From Flavobacteriaceae bacterium (GTDB lineage Bacteria; Bacteroidota; Bacteroidia; Flavobacteriales; Flavobacteriaceae): a stretch of DNA of 64,000 bases. The stretch's first letter is position 1. Every line of letters starts with the position of its first letter. Position numbers and translations under genes: made by a program. The notes beneath the pieces are model-generated. The model was given only the letters and a program-made list of their open reading frames with translations. It did no database searches and had not been told where the DNA came from. The DNA is taken from positions 1 through 64,000 of the forward strand of contig WUAI01000014.1 of NCBI GenBank assembly GCA_009827225.1. Reading direction: 5' to 3'. Below are positions 51,180 to 60,245 of the stretch, piece after piece.

Positions 51180-53231
51180 TTCCCGCTTTAAGTAAGCCTG
51201 CGCTTTTTCGGAATACGAATCCAATCGATCACTGATTGCTTCAAGGGTTCCGGGGTTTTTGGCAACTTCATTGAGCAAATCCCTGGCGAAATTTCGAAAA
51301 CGCCACTGATGGTGCACCGTGGCATCTACTAAATTGTCAACGACGATCTCATCATACATGCCTAAACTCCGAATATATTCGAAGGCATTCTTACGAATTT
51401 CAAAACTGTATTCGGAAGATGTATAACCTGCAAGCTCCTTTTTGAAAATAGGTTTGGCGGTTTGCATATAATCGGGCGTGCTTAGTGCAAGCGCCAGCCA
51501 TAGCATTCGGATGTTTTTATTCTGAAAACCAACCATATCTTTCGTGGTGTCCAAATAACGTTTCCGGTGTTCGGGAAATGAACTCCAAAGGGCGTATAAT
51601 GCCGCCTCCCTGGTAATATAACTGGAATCGTTTAACAAGGTTTCATAGGCGGTTCTCAGACTCTCAGGGACTGAATTCAGGGACAATGCAATCGCCTGAC
51701 GTGCAAAAAGATTCCCGGATTCAAATCCCGCAATATATACCTGAAACGTTTCCGAAAGTGGTTCTCCGCTTAACTGGTAAATGACTTCCTGTCCGAGAAA
51801 ATCATTAGAAAAGATCTCTTGGGTTTCGGAGAAGTATTTTTTCTTTTCTGAAATATCTGTGGCCCTCAATCTTTGCAATTCAAAATACTGTTCAATAAAT
51901 GCAGATTTCCGAAGTGATAAATAAGCCGCTTCTGCTTTAAAAGCAGCTTGCTTCAACCAGTCTTTTTCCCAACTACTAATGTCGGTCAAGGTAGTTTTAC
52001 GAACTTCTTCTAGGAAATCTTCCGTACTTACATTTTTAAATTTGAACCGTTCCAGGTAGCTTCGAACTGCTTGTTTAAAACTTTCATCACCTATCAACTC
52101 ACGTAGTATGTGCAGTGCCCAGGCTCCTTTTTCATAAAAGGTCAATGAGGAGGCCTTAGGATTGAGCAAGGATTCTCCTTTGCCCTCTAAGCTCATGGCC
52201 TGCAGGGTTTCCGCTGTATTGTACAGTTTCCAGTAATAATAATCATCGCCAAAAATTTCCCGCTCGGCCAACAGGGCATAGTAGGTGGCGAATCCCTCCT
52301 GCAACCAATGATGTGTTCCCGAGGTTTCTGTAACCAGGTTTCCAAACCATTGATGTGCCAATTCATGGGCATTGACATTTACGTAATTTCGGTCGTTGAA
52401 ACCAATGGAATCTACCACAAAAGCTTCGGAGAAAATGGTAAGCGTGGTGTTTTCCATACCGGCGTACAAGAAATCTCGTACGGGTACTTGTTTATAGTTG
52501 GCCCACGGATAAGGCACACCAATCTCCTCTTCGAGAAAATCAAAAATCTCCTTAGTGTAGCGGTAGGTGGGCTCAAAATAGGCCGTATCCTGTTCTTTAA
52601 GGTGAAGCTCCATTTCAACGCCGGAAGCAGAGGTGATGATCTTCTTTTTATAAGGTCCGATACTCATCGCCGCCAGGTAACTGGACATGGGTTGTTTCAT
52701 ATCAAAATGCCAGGATATGGTCCCCTCTTCCATATTTGGGGTGAGCTTTTGTAAGGCCCCATTCGCCAAAACTCTTTGATCGCTATCCGCGGTGATGGTA
52801 AAATCGAATTCTAGCTTGTCATTCATATCATCCAGGCTCGGAAGCCAGTGAGAAGTATACTTCCCTTGCCCCTGTGTCCAGATCTGATCTCCGGTAAAAT
52901 AGAGGGTTTGGCGAGGAACAGCCTCATAATCGAATGTCACTGAATATCGATTATCGGCCTTTAGATCGCCAGTGATCCAAATTTTGTCTTTGGTGCTTCT
53001 TAATTGAAGTTCTTGCTGTGGAAGGACCTCCGTTAATTTCATATTAATTGCATCGAGATAGATAGAATCGGCATCTTTCAGCATATGGAAAGAAGCGGTT
53101 AAACTACCATTTATGGCCCTCATATCACGGTCTACGCTGATATTCGCTTGAATTCGTTCGAAATCCACGTAATCCGTTTGCTGACCGATAACACACCAGG
53201 AAAATAAAAAAAGGAAAAGAAAGATTCTCAT
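51168..53231 (-). CDS. M1 family metallopeptidase (aminopeptidase)
   Basis: A 687-residue exported zinc aminopeptidase. Signal peptide (RIFLFLFLFSWCVIGQQ). The N-terminal beta domain spans about 20-200. The catalytic region has YAGMENTTLTIF (GAMEN-like), the zinc site VNAHELAHQWFGNLVTE with HExxHx18E completed by QEGFATYYA, and YEKGAWALHILREL. A HEAT-like C-terminal domain covers about 430-687. The chosen ATG (53231) starts the signal peptide; the frame upstream is open but overlaps the divergent recG gene region. It is divergent from recG, 46 bp apart. Confidence 0.92.
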   Translation of the reverse strand: MRIFLFLFLFSWCVIGQQTDYVDFERIQANISVDRDMRAINGSLTASFHMLKDADSIYLDAINMKLTEVLPQQELQLRSTKDKIWITGDLKADNRYSVTFDYEAVPRQTLYFTGDQIWTQGQGKYTSHWLPSLDDMNDKLEFDFTITADSDQRVLANGALQKLTPNMEEGTISWHFDMKQPMSSYLAAMSIGPYKKKIITSASGVEMELHLKEQDTAYFEPTYRYTKEIFDFLEEEIGVPYPWANYKQVPVRDFLYAGMENTTLTIFSEAFVVDSIGFNDRNYVNVNAHELAHQWFGNLVTETSGTHHWLQEGFATYYALLAEREIFGDDYYYWKLYNTAETLQAMSLEGKGESLLNPKASSLTFYEKGAWALHILRELIGDESFKQAVRSYLERFKFKNVSTEDFLEEVRKTTLTDISSWEKDWLKQAAFKAEAAYLSLRKSAFIEQYFELQRLRATDISEKKKYFSETQEIFSNDFLGQEVIYQLSGEPLSETFQVYIAGFESGNLFARQAIALSLNSVPESLRTAYETLLNDSSYITREAALYALWSSFPEHRKRYLDTTKDMVGFQNKNIRMLWLALALSTPDYMQTAKPIFKKELAGYTSSEYSFEIRKNAFEYIRSLGMYDEIVVDNLVDATVHHQWRFRNFARDLLNEVAKNPGTLEAISDRLDSYSEKAQAYLKRELIK

Positions 53232-53277
53232 ACAGGATTCGCAGCAATTCTTTTGCCAAATTAAGTAAATTCGTGAT

Positions 53278-55383
53278 ATGAATGCCAATTTCCTGCAAAC
53301 TCCTATCGAATACCTTAAGGGTGTTGGCCCTAATCGGGCCGATTTGCTGAAAAAGGAGCTGGGCATTTTCACTTTTCAGGACCTCATCCACCTGTTTCCT
53401 AACCGCTATCTGGACCGTACGAAGTATTATAACATATCAGAATTACAGAAAACCAATGCTGATATTCAGATAAAAGGGAGGATCATACACTTAAAAACCG
53501 TAGAACAAAAACGCGGAAAGCGCCTGGTTGCAACATTCAAGGATGATACCGGACAGATGGAATTGGTCTGGTTTAGGGGAATTAAATGGATTCGTGACAA
53601 TTTGAAGATCAATGAATCCTACGTAGTTTTTGGAAAGGTGAATTGGTTTCAAAACACTTTTTCGATGCCTCATCCTGAAATGGAATTATTAAGTGTGCAT
53701 GAAAAAAGTCTGCGATCGGCCATGCAACCCGTATATCCGTCCACCGAAAAATTATCGAGTAGTGGGATCACCAATAAGGTGATCAACACCCTCATGCAAC
53801 AACTGTTTTTAGATGCCCAAAACAACTTCGAAGAAACACTTTCTGAACAGGTTTTAAACGAGCTAAAATTAATACCCAAAAACAGGGCATTATTCAACAT
53901 TCATTTTCCTGAAAATTCTGAGTTATTAGCCAAGTCACAATACCGTTTAAAATTTGAAGAATTATTCTACATCCAACTTCAATTAATTAGAAAAAATTTA
54001 ATTCATAAATCAAAGATTAAAGGATTTCCCTTTCCAAAAGTCGGAGCATATTTCAACACCTTTTTTAAAGACCATTTACCCTTCGAATTGACGGATGCGC
54101 AGAAAAGAGTGATCAAGGAAATTCGATCCGATTTGGGGAGCCAGGCTCAAATGAATCGCTTATTGCAGGGAGATGTGGGAAGCGGTAAGACCATAGTAGC
54201 CTTCATGTCAATGTTAATAGCACTTGACAACGGATTTCAAGCCTGTTTAATGGCTCCAACTGAAATTTTGTCAGTTCAACACTATAACAGTTTAATAGAA
54301 TGGTGTAATTCATTGAATATCAGTATTTCATTACTCACCGGTTCAACCACCACTTCAAAAAGGAGAGAAATTCATGAAAATCTCGAAAATGGCAATCTCC
54401 AGCTGCTAATTGGCACCCATGCCCTACTCGAAGATAAGGTAAAATTTAAAAGTTTGGGGCTGGCAATTATCGACGAGCAACATCGTTTTGGCGTGGCTCA
54501 AAGAAGCAAACTTTGGCATAAAAATATTTCCCCTCCCCACATTCTTGTAATGACTGCCACCCCCATTCCCCGTACCCTTGCAATGAGCGTTTATGGTGAC
54601 CTGGATATAAGTATAATTGATGAACTTCCACCAGGCCGAAAAGACATTAAAACCGTTCATCGTTTTGATGCCAATCGGCTAAAGGTTTTTAGGTTCCTGA
54701 AAGACGAAATTTCGAAGGGCAGACAGGTGTATATTGTGTACCCATTGATACAGGAAAGTGAAGCGCTGGATTATAAGGACTTGATGGACGGTTATGAGTC
54801 GGTTGTACGGGAATTTCCCTTACCCGAATATCAGGTTTCTATTGTTCATGGAAAAATGAAACCCGCAGATAAAGATTATGAAATGGATCGGTTCGTGAAA
54901 GGTGAAACTCAGATTATGGTTGCCACTACGGTAATCGAAGTGGGAGTCAATGTACCGAATGCCAGTGTAATGGTGATCGAGAGTGCTGAAAGATTTGGAT
55001 TATCACAGCTCCATCAATTACGAGGGCGCGTAGGCCGTGGAGCTGAGCAAAGTTATTGCATCCTAATGACCAGTCATAAACTCACGCACGACGCACGAAC
55101 CCGACTGGAGACCATGGTTCGAACCAATGATGGCTTCGAAATAGCCGAAACCGATTTAAAACTACGTGGACCGGGAGATTTGATGGGCACTCAACAAAGC
55201 GGCGTCTTAAACCTTCGTATTGCTGATATAGTAAAGGATTCGGAGATATTGAAGATTGCAAGATCTTACGCCATGCAGATCTTAAAAAGCGACCCACGAT
55301 TGACGGATCCCCAGAACGCTCCCATCAAGAACACCTATGCACAACTCGCAAAATTTCGCAATATCTGGAACTATATTTCCTAG
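53278..55383 (+). CDS. recG: ATP-dependent DNA helicase RecG
   Basis: A 701-residue branch-migration helicase that remodels stalled replication forks. N-terminal wedge OB fold begins with LQTPIEYLKGVGPNRADLLKKELG and KGRIIHLKT. Helicase motifs: GDVGSGKTIVAFMSML (Walker A), LMAPTEILSVQH, LLIGTHALLEDKVKF, IDEQHRFGVAQR (DEQH), VMTATPIPRTLAMSVYGD, VATTVIEVGVNVPNASVMVIE and LRGRVGRGAEQSYC. The TRG-like C-terminal segment (LMGTQQSGVLNLRIADIVKD) is present. Length is normal. Confidence 0.96.
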   Translation: MNANFLQTPIEYLKGVGPNRADLLKKELGIFTFQDLIHLFPNRYLDRTKYYNISELQKTNADIQIKGRIIHLKTVEQKRGKRLVATFKDDTGQMELVWFRGIKWIRDNLKINESYVVFGKVNWFQNTFSMPHPEMELLSVHEKSLRSAMQPVYPSTEKLSSSGITNKVINTLMQQLFLDAQNNFEETLSEQVLNELKLIPKNRALFNIHFPENSELLAKSQYRLKFEELFYIQLQLIRKNLIHKSKIKGFPFPKVGAYFNTFFKDHLPFELTDAQKRVIKEIRSDLGSQAQMNRLLQGDVGSGKTIVAFMSMLIALDNGFQACLMAPTEILSVQHYNSLIEWCNSLNISISLLTGSTTTSKRREIHENLENGNLQLLIGTHALLEDKVKFKSLGLAIIDEQHRFGVAQRSKLWHKNISPPHILVMTATPIPRTLAMSVYGDLDISIIDELPPGRKDIKTVHRFDANRLKVFRFLKDEISKGRQVYIVYPLIQESEALDYKDLMDGYESVVREFPLPEYQVSIVHGKMKPADKDYEMDRFVKGETQIMVATTVIEVGVNVPNASVMVIESAERFGLSQLHQLRGRVGRGAEQSYCILMTSHKLTHDARTRLETMVRTNDGFEIAETDLKLRGPGDLMGTQQSGVLNLRIADIVKDSEILKIARSYAMQILKSDPRLTDPQNAPIKNTYAQLAKFRNIWNYIS

Positions 55384-55519
55384 TGAAGATGAACTCGCTT
55401 AACCATTAATTGTATTTGATTTTTTCAGATAAACGAAAAAATTTCCGAACTTTAGGGAACGTCAGTTAGAGCCGCACTCCCCTGCTCATGACGTATAATG
55501 AGCTAAACAACCCATATTC

Positions 55520-56518
55520 ATGTTAGAAAATCTTTCGTTAGAAGTGGACTCGATTCAGGGAATCGGTCCAAAAATCAAAACCGAACTTAATACGAATAAC
55601 ATCCACACATTACTAGACTTTTTAGCGGTGGAACCTGGAGAACTACACGAGCTAATCGATTCCCTGGCTTCTGAAAAAGAAGTCAATGAATGGCACGATA
55701 TGGCCTTACTCATGCAGGCAGATGTAATCGATGCACAATTTGCGGAAGCCCTGGTAAAACATGGCGTTACAGGCTTGGAAACAGTTGCCAACGCTACCAT
55801 CACAGAGCTTTCGGATATTTTTGAGGCGGCCAAATCGGTATCGATGATTCCCGAATTACCGACACTGGATGAGAAAGTCGAAATGATCCGTCAGACCAAT
55901 CGCCTTGTCGCTGCAAGAACAATTACGGGAAAAATCCTTGATGAAGAAAACCTTCCCCTTTCAGGAGTCAAGGTGTCTTGTGTTGATGTATCTACTAACA
56001 CAAATGCCAACGGATTATTCCGATTGAGCGGATTACAATCTGAAAACGACACTTTGTTTGTATCAATTTCAGAAGAGAATATCTATACTATAACCGATTA
56101 TACCTTGGAACGTTACGCCGATTCATTAATAGTCCAGAAATTCGTCCTGAACACGGATCATCAAATTACCCTGGAATTCATGTCTGAATACGAAGGGGAT
56201 ATATTGCCCGAAATTGGAGACTACCCAATGAGAGTGAATCGACAGAAAGGTACTGAACTTAGAAAAGGGGACCTGTTTTTGGTTCGTGCCATCAAAAAAG
56301 ACAAAAATCGGGTCGATTTGCAGTCTATCTTCAATGATTTTGACGGCAGTAAGTTTTTAGTCAACATCTTTGAACAACCGGCCGATCAATTTCCGGAAGA
56401 ATTTGAAGAAAGAGATTATGTAGTCTGTGGTTTGGCAGGGTTTCGCAAGGTAAACGGTGACCGTTCTATGGTAAAACTTTGGAAAGAAGCCCATCGAAAT
56501 AATCTAACTAACGCATAA
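55520..56518 (+). CDS. DUF4332/helix-hairpin-helix protein with carboxypeptidase-regulatory-like domain
   Basis: A 332-residue protein without signal peptide. Residues 1-125 form two helix-hairpin-helix-like repeats of the DUF4332 type (VDSIQGIGPKIKTELNTNNIHTLLDFLA and ADVIDAQFAEALVKHGVTGLETVANA). Residues about 135-220 resemble a carboxypeptidase regulatory-like beta sandwich (ARTITGKILDEENLPLSGVKVSCVD, NANGLFRLSGLQ). The remaining part (LRKGDLFLVRAIKKD) is not recognised. Such HhH plus beta-sandwich proteins occur in Bacteroidota beside secretion or toxin genes, but no partner can be proved here. It is followed by a Cys-rich gene 10 nt downstream. Confidence 0.7.
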   Translation: MLENLSLEVDSIQGIGPKIKTELNTNNIHTLLDFLAVEPGELHELIDSLASEKEVNEWHDMALLMQADVIDAQFAEALVKHGVTGLETVANATITELSDIFEAAKSVSMIPELPTLDEKVEMIRQTNRLVAARTITGKILDEENLPLSGVKVSCVDVSTNTNANGLFRLSGLQSENDTLFVSISEENIYTITDYTLERYADSLIVQKFVLNTDHQITLEFMSEYEGDILPEIGDYPMRVNRQKGTELRKGDLFLVRAIKKDKNRVDLQSIFNDFDGSKFLVNIFEQPADQFPEEFEERDYVVCGLAGFRKVNGDRSMVKLWKEAHRNNLTNA

Positions 56519-56528
56519 ATAATGTATC

Positions 56529-56939
56529 ATGTCTAATTATATTTTTGATAGTACCGGAGGCTGTGCCCGTTGTGATGGCATGCCCGAAGAACACGAAACT
56601 TATCCTAAAAAGCCACACATTCTTTGCCAGTGCAAGATTCGAGCTAAAAAGAAAAACAAATGTTATAAACTTAGCGAAGTTCAAGGGAAAAAATCCGGGT
56701 TCGAGGAAAAAGAAGGAGACGAATTTAGAGTGACTTATGTGGTCATATATGATACGAACCTTACTTGCCTCAAAACAGGAATTGTTGAGCCACTTACTGA
56801 TAATTATGACGGAGAAGTGACTATTCACAAGGACAGTTACAAAGGTAAAGATGCTACGTTGAAGGAATTACTTGCGGAATTTAAATATAATGCCATGACA
56901 ACTTTTGTAGACATGGCAAAGGAAATGTGTAATTGTTAA
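56529..56939 (+). CDS. Cys-rich protein with putative zinc motif
   Basis: A 136-residue protein of no family I can name. The first part carries CARCDGMPEEHETYPKKPH and ILCQCKIRAKKKNKC, giving C-x2-C and H-x3-C-x-C groups that could bind zinc; the arrangement recalls the C-terminal part of phage Mu F-like and muramidase toxin-associated proteins (CxxC ... PHxxCxC). The rest is mixed alpha/beta (FRVTYVVIYDTN, LTDNYDGEVTIHKDSYKG) and ends CNC. No signal peptide. It lies 10 nt after the HhH gene and is probably co-expressed with it. Confidence 0.6.
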   Translation: MSNYIFDSTGGCARCDGMPEEHETYPKKPHILCQCKIRAKKKNKCYKLSEVQGKKSGFEEKEGDEFRVTYVVIYDTNLTCLKTGIVEPLTDNYDGEVTIHKDSYKGKDATLKELLAEFKYNAMTTFVDMAKEMCNC

Positions 56940-57018
56940 TCAATTTTCCTAACGTTTTCATAAAGAGGATCTTACTTTGCGGAATGTGAGCTACATTTAG
57001 CTCGCTAAAAAAAGAAAA

Positions 57019-57690
57019 ATGAAAAAATTGCTATCACTGCTCACACTGAGCCTGTTGTTAATTGTGGCTGGTTGTTCTACTGAAGATGATTCTGACAACA
57101 ATACTCAAAACACTCAAAACAATAACAACGACGAACAAAATATTGAATTCACCATCATCCCGGACCCTGTTTTTGAACAGAACTTAATCGATCTTGGCTA
57201 TGACACGGTAATCGATGGGCAAGTCCCCACTGCAAATATTGAGAACGTCACAGATATTGTACTAAATGAGAAAGGTATTTCCGATGTAACGGGCTTGGAA
57301 GATTTTTCTAGTCTTTCCAATCTCTGGTTGAATGACAACGAGCTTACCAGCATTGACGTTAGCCGTAATTCAGCACTAAAGTTTCTGTACGTAGTGGGTA
57401 ATGACATTTCGGTATTACAAGTCAGTAACCTGGTAAACCTCGAAAAAATTGGTGCCGACCGCAATCAACTTACTGAAATTGACGTGCGCAACAATACCAA
57501 TCTCCAAATTTTGGAATTGAGTGACAATGATCTTACAGCGATCGATGTTTCAGCTAACAACGTATTGAACATTTTTGCTATTTCAGGAAATCCGTTGAAC
57601 TGCATAAAGACAAATAGCACTCAGATCAACAATATCCCGGAACAATGGACCAAAGACGCAGAAGACAATTACGCGTTAAATTGCAATTAA
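57019..57690 (+). CDS. Leucine-rich-repeat lipoprotein
   Basis: A 223-residue surface lipoprotein. Signal peptide with lipobox VAGC (Cys19), then an Asn/Asp-rich low-complexity linker (DDSDNNTQNTQNNNNDEQN). The C-terminal part consists of leucine-rich repeats (LSNLWLNDNELTSIDVSRNS, LKFLYVVGNDISVLQVSNL, LEKIGADRNQLTEIDVRNNT, LQILELSDNDLTAIDVSANN). LRR lipoproteins usually bind partners or polysaccharides outside the cell. No catalytic site is seen. It is convergent with the DUF2911 gene across a hairpin. Confidence 0.8.
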   Translation: MKKLLSLLTLSLLLIVAGCSTEDDSDNNTQNTQNNNNDEQNIEFTIIPDPVFEQNLIDLGYDTVIDGQVPTANIENVTDIVLNEKGISDVTGLEDFSSLSNLWLNDNELTSIDVSRNSALKFLYVVGNDISVLQVSNLVNLEKIGADRNQLTEIDVRNNTNLQILELSDNDLTAIDVSANNVLNIFAISGNPLNCIKTNSTQINNIPEQWTKDAEDNYALNCN

Positions 57691-57712
57691 AAATCCCCGC
57701 CGTGGCAGGGAT
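57688..57712 (-). terminator. Terminator of the DUF2911 gene
   Basis: The hairpin ATCCCnGCC/GGCnGGGAT (57693-57701 with 57704-57712, one mismatch) is followed on the minus strand by TTTTT. It lies about 23 nt after the stop of the minus-strand gene. There is no T-run on the plus side, so it acts mainly for the minus strand. Confidence 0.6.
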
Positions 57713-57734
57713 CTTCGATTAATCTGGTCGTTTG

Positions 57735-58841
57735 TTAATTGATATCTTCTCCTTTTTTTAATTTTTCAAGGTTGGCTGCCACCCTACCTTTACTTGCCGG
57801 ATTGGGTGCATTTTCATGAGCAATCTCCAGGTGTTTTATAGCATTTTTGAAATCACCTTTAGCTGAATATCCACGGGCCATTCCATAATGTACCGGCCAG
57901 GTACCTTTATTTTTCTTGGCGTTATACTCGAAAACTTCCAGAGCCTTATCCTTCATATCATTGGTGATAAGTTGTCGACCGTACTGATGGACCTCAAAAA
58001 CAGTTCCTATCTCAAGATTGTCGTCCATTAGAGCAAGAGCTTCTTCAGTTTTTCCCATTTTATTGAGAATTCCTGCCTTGATCTGAAGGTTGGCAAATGT
58101 TTTCTGACTGAAGAACTGACCCGCGATCGCAGCATCGATCCATCCTAAGGCTTCATTCAGATCTCCACCATTGTTTAAAGCGAAGTTAGCTGCTTGTTCC
58201 CAGGTTTGCCGATTGAATCCCGGCTGATTCCGCATACCGTCTCGAATCTCTCCCATTACGATATCGGTTACCGGAACTTCGATCTTAAATGGAAACGCCT
58301 TCTTCTCCCATCGCAGAGCTGCCACAGCAGAGCTTGCGGTAACTTCGGTAAAATCAAAAGTGAGTAACTCGGTGTGTGGAATTTGTGCAGTCTGAATCCC
58401 TACTTTGAGCGCATCTTCCTCCGGGTCGTAGAAATAACTTCCCCATGAAGTAGAATTGTTTGATAAAATAAGTGTGGCCGCGTTTCCTTCTTTTACTTCT
58501 AAATGAAGACCATAGGTTCCAGCTTTGATGGGTTTCCCTTCAACAGCCATATCATGAGAGAAGGTGATAGTTGTATTTTCATTAGCACCCGCACGCCAGG
58601 GAGCCGACTTAGAAGTTCCAAATCCTAAATCATTCATTCCATAAGGAACAAGTTTTCCCCATATTTCGCGATCATTTACGCTAGGGCGCGAATAGGTAAT
58701 TTCGATGGTCGAAGTACCGACAGTTTGAGAAACTTTTGCCATCTGACTGCCCCTGGGAGTGTTTATCTGGGCATTCAGTGAAAGAGCGGTAATTAAAAAT
58801 AACGTTAGGGCACTTACAAGGTGTTGGTAAATGTTGGACAT
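57735..58841 (-). CDS. DUF2911 domain protein with C-terminal TPR-like part
   Basis: A 368-residue exported protein. Signal peptide (LVSALTLFLITALSLNAQ). The DUF2911 domain spans about 25-190 with TIEITYSRPSVNDREIWGKLVPYG, WRAGANENTTITFSHDM and GKPIKAGTYGLHLEV. The last about 140 residues are helical and TPR-like (GDLNEALGWIDAAIAGQFFSQ, KALEVFEYNAKKNKGTWPVHYGMARGYSAKGDFKNAIKHLEIA). The family is widespread in Bacteroidota with unknown function. Its start is 95 bp from the end of the TlpA-type gene. Confidence 0.85.
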   Translation of the reverse strand: MSNIYQHLVSALTLFLITALSLNAQINTPRGSQMAKVSQTVGTSTIEITYSRPSVNDREIWGKLVPYGMNDLGFGTSKSAPWRAGANENTTITFSHDMAVEGKPIKAGTYGLHLEVKEGNAATLILSNNSTSWGSYFYDPEEDALKVGIQTAQIPHTELLTFDFTEVTASSAVAALRWEKKAFPFKIEVPVTDIVMGEIRDGMRNQPGFNRQTWEQAANFALNNGGDLNEALGWIDAAIAGQFFSQKTFANLQIKAGILNKMGKTEEALALMDDNLEIGTVFEVHQYGRQLITNDMKDKALEVFEYNAKKNKGTWPVHYGMARGYSAKGDFKNAIKHLEIAHENAPNPASKGRVAANLEKLKKGEDIN

Positions 58842-58876
58842 GATGTATTGGTTTTGATTGTTTGAATAAAAGTAGC

Positions 58877-58895
58877 CCCTTCAACCAAGGAAGGG
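58877..58895 (-). terminator. Weak terminator downstream of the TlpA-type gene
   Basis: A CCCTTC/GAAGGG hairpin (58877-58882 with 58890-58895) lies about 42 nt after the stop of the minus-strand TlpA-type gene. It is followed by a short T-rich stretch but no strong run, so it is a weak candidate. Confidence 0.35.
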
Positions 58896-58936
58896 TGTTA
58901 CTTTCATGTTAAATACCAGATAGTTATGTTAATTAA

Positions 58937-60160
58937 CTATTCCTTAAGAAGTGTATCCACAAAACTTTCGAACTCATCCTTAAAAGCTCTGTATTTTGCT
59001 CCCGTCGCCTTGCCGTTAAATCCGGTATGAATTTTTCGTACAACTCCTTGTTTGTCTATAAAAACTGTGGTGGGATAAGAGAGTACATGATTAAGCATCG
59101 GCAGCTTGTCTGCCGCTTTTTGTTTGGAACTACTTCCATACTGCGCTATCAGGATGGGATAAGGGATATCCAGTGCCGTTGTAAGTTTATTGATTCCCTG
59201 AATGGCTTTCTCCCTCGTTGGAGCATACTCGAATGCAAGGGACACAAACTCAAGATCCGGGGAAGGATTATTCTCAATGTATTCAACATAATACTCAGAT
59301 TCTTCGAGACAATTAGGGCACCAGGTTCCCATAATTTGGACGACCACCACTTTATTCTGAAAGCGTTCATCACTCAATGATATCGTATCGCCGGTAACAT
59401 CAGGAAAAGAAAAATCGAATCGATCATAACCTTTCTTGAGATAAGTAAGGGAATTGGCATTTGGCAATTCATAATCCGGATTTAGTATGCCACTGAAAGG
59501 TTCCTTCCAATGGTTTCCGGAATAAAAGAAGCCGTACAATAGGCTGTCTTTCACTTCAGCCTCAAAAAGAAAAGCGTGTGCCCCGTCGAAGGTGGAAAGT
59601 CGCATCAGCTTTCCGTCCATAACTCCCTCCAGATAACGATAATCGCCGGTCGTTGTGCGTATGGTCCCTCTAACCGTACCATTTTCCTCCTGATTAAAAA
59701 TACCTTTGGCGATGTATCTGTCTTCCTCCGAATGCGCGCTAAAAATCATCTCCCATTCACCGCTAACATCCGCTTCGGGAGAGGCTGTCTCCGGAAATCG
59801 CACGGATTCCCCAAAGATCATTCGGAAAGGAACAACACGGTCCAGACTAGGCTTGATGAAATCTCCGTGAATCTCTTTTTCGGAATACACCCCTTTGAAC
59901 ACACCTTCAAAAACGGGATGCGCAATAATTATGGAATCCTCTTTAATATCGATATCCTCTACAAGAATTCGCTCTTCACCATTGTGGAGAATGATGTTTT
60001 GACCTTCATCAAGTTCGAAAATAAAGGGTAAATACTTATCATCCTGCACCTCCAGGGTAGCTCGCCAAAATCCAGTTCTGGGAGGCTTTCTTTCCACAGA
60101 ACAAGAAGTTATAAGAATTGCAAGAACTAAAATGAAAGTGGCAGGAATTTTTCTGATCAT
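58937..60160 (-). CDS. TlpA family thioredoxin-like lipoprotein
   Basis: A 407-residue exported lipoprotein (lipobox ITSC, Cys20). The N-terminal half (about 25-245) is a beta-rich domain of the DUF4369-like kind (TGFWRATLEVQDDKYLPFIFELDEGQN, GEWEMIFSAHSEEDRY). The C-terminal thioredoxin-like domain has the active site IMGTWCPNCLEESEYYVE (CPNC), ILIAQYGSSSK, and the cis-Pro region YPTTVFIDKQGVVRKIHTGFNG. Such proteins reduce or exchange disulfides in the envelope, for example during cytochrome or oxidoreductase maturation. The partner is unknown. Confidence 0.88.
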   Translation of the reverse strand: MIRKIPATFILVLAILITSCSVERKPPRTGFWRATLEVQDDKYLPFIFELDEGQNIILHNGEERILVEDIDIKEDSIIIAHPVFEGVFKGVYSEKEIHGDFIKPSLDRVVPFRMIFGESVRFPETASPEADVSGEWEMIFSAHSEEDRYIAKGIFNQEENGTVRGTIRTTTGDYRYLEGVMDGKLMRLSTFDGAHAFLFEAEVKDSLLYGFFYSGNHWKEPFSGILNPDYELPNANSLTYLKKGYDRFDFSFPDVTGDTISLSDERFQNKVVVVQIMGTWCPNCLEESEYYVEYIENNPSPDLEFVSLAFEYAPTREKAIQGINKLTTALDIPYPILIAQYGSSSKQKAADKLPMLNHVLSYPTTVFIDKQGVVRKIHTGFNGKATGAKYRAFKDEFESFVDTLLKE

Positions 60161-60186
60161 AAATTCACAAGTTGTTATCAGTACTC

Positions 60187-60221
60187 TAAAAATAAAATAG
60201 GTGCCGTTGTTAGCAGCACCT
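60187..60221 (-). terminator. Terminator of the 60246-60974 gene
   Basis: The 6-bp stem AGGTGC/GCACCT (60199-60204 with 60216-60221) is followed on the minus strand by a T-rich stretch (ATTTTATTTTT), about 25 nt after the stop of the charged exported protein gene. It separates it from the TlpA-type gene. Confidence 0.65.
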
Positions 60222-60245
60222 AATTGTAGTCGTTATTTTTCTTTA

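Noticed and set aside
55484-55503. Hairpin GCTCAT/ATGAGC upstream of the helix-hairpin-helix gene as a regulatory RNA element
   Set aside because: Only six pairs with an 8-nt loop and no conserved motif; cannot be separated from chance.
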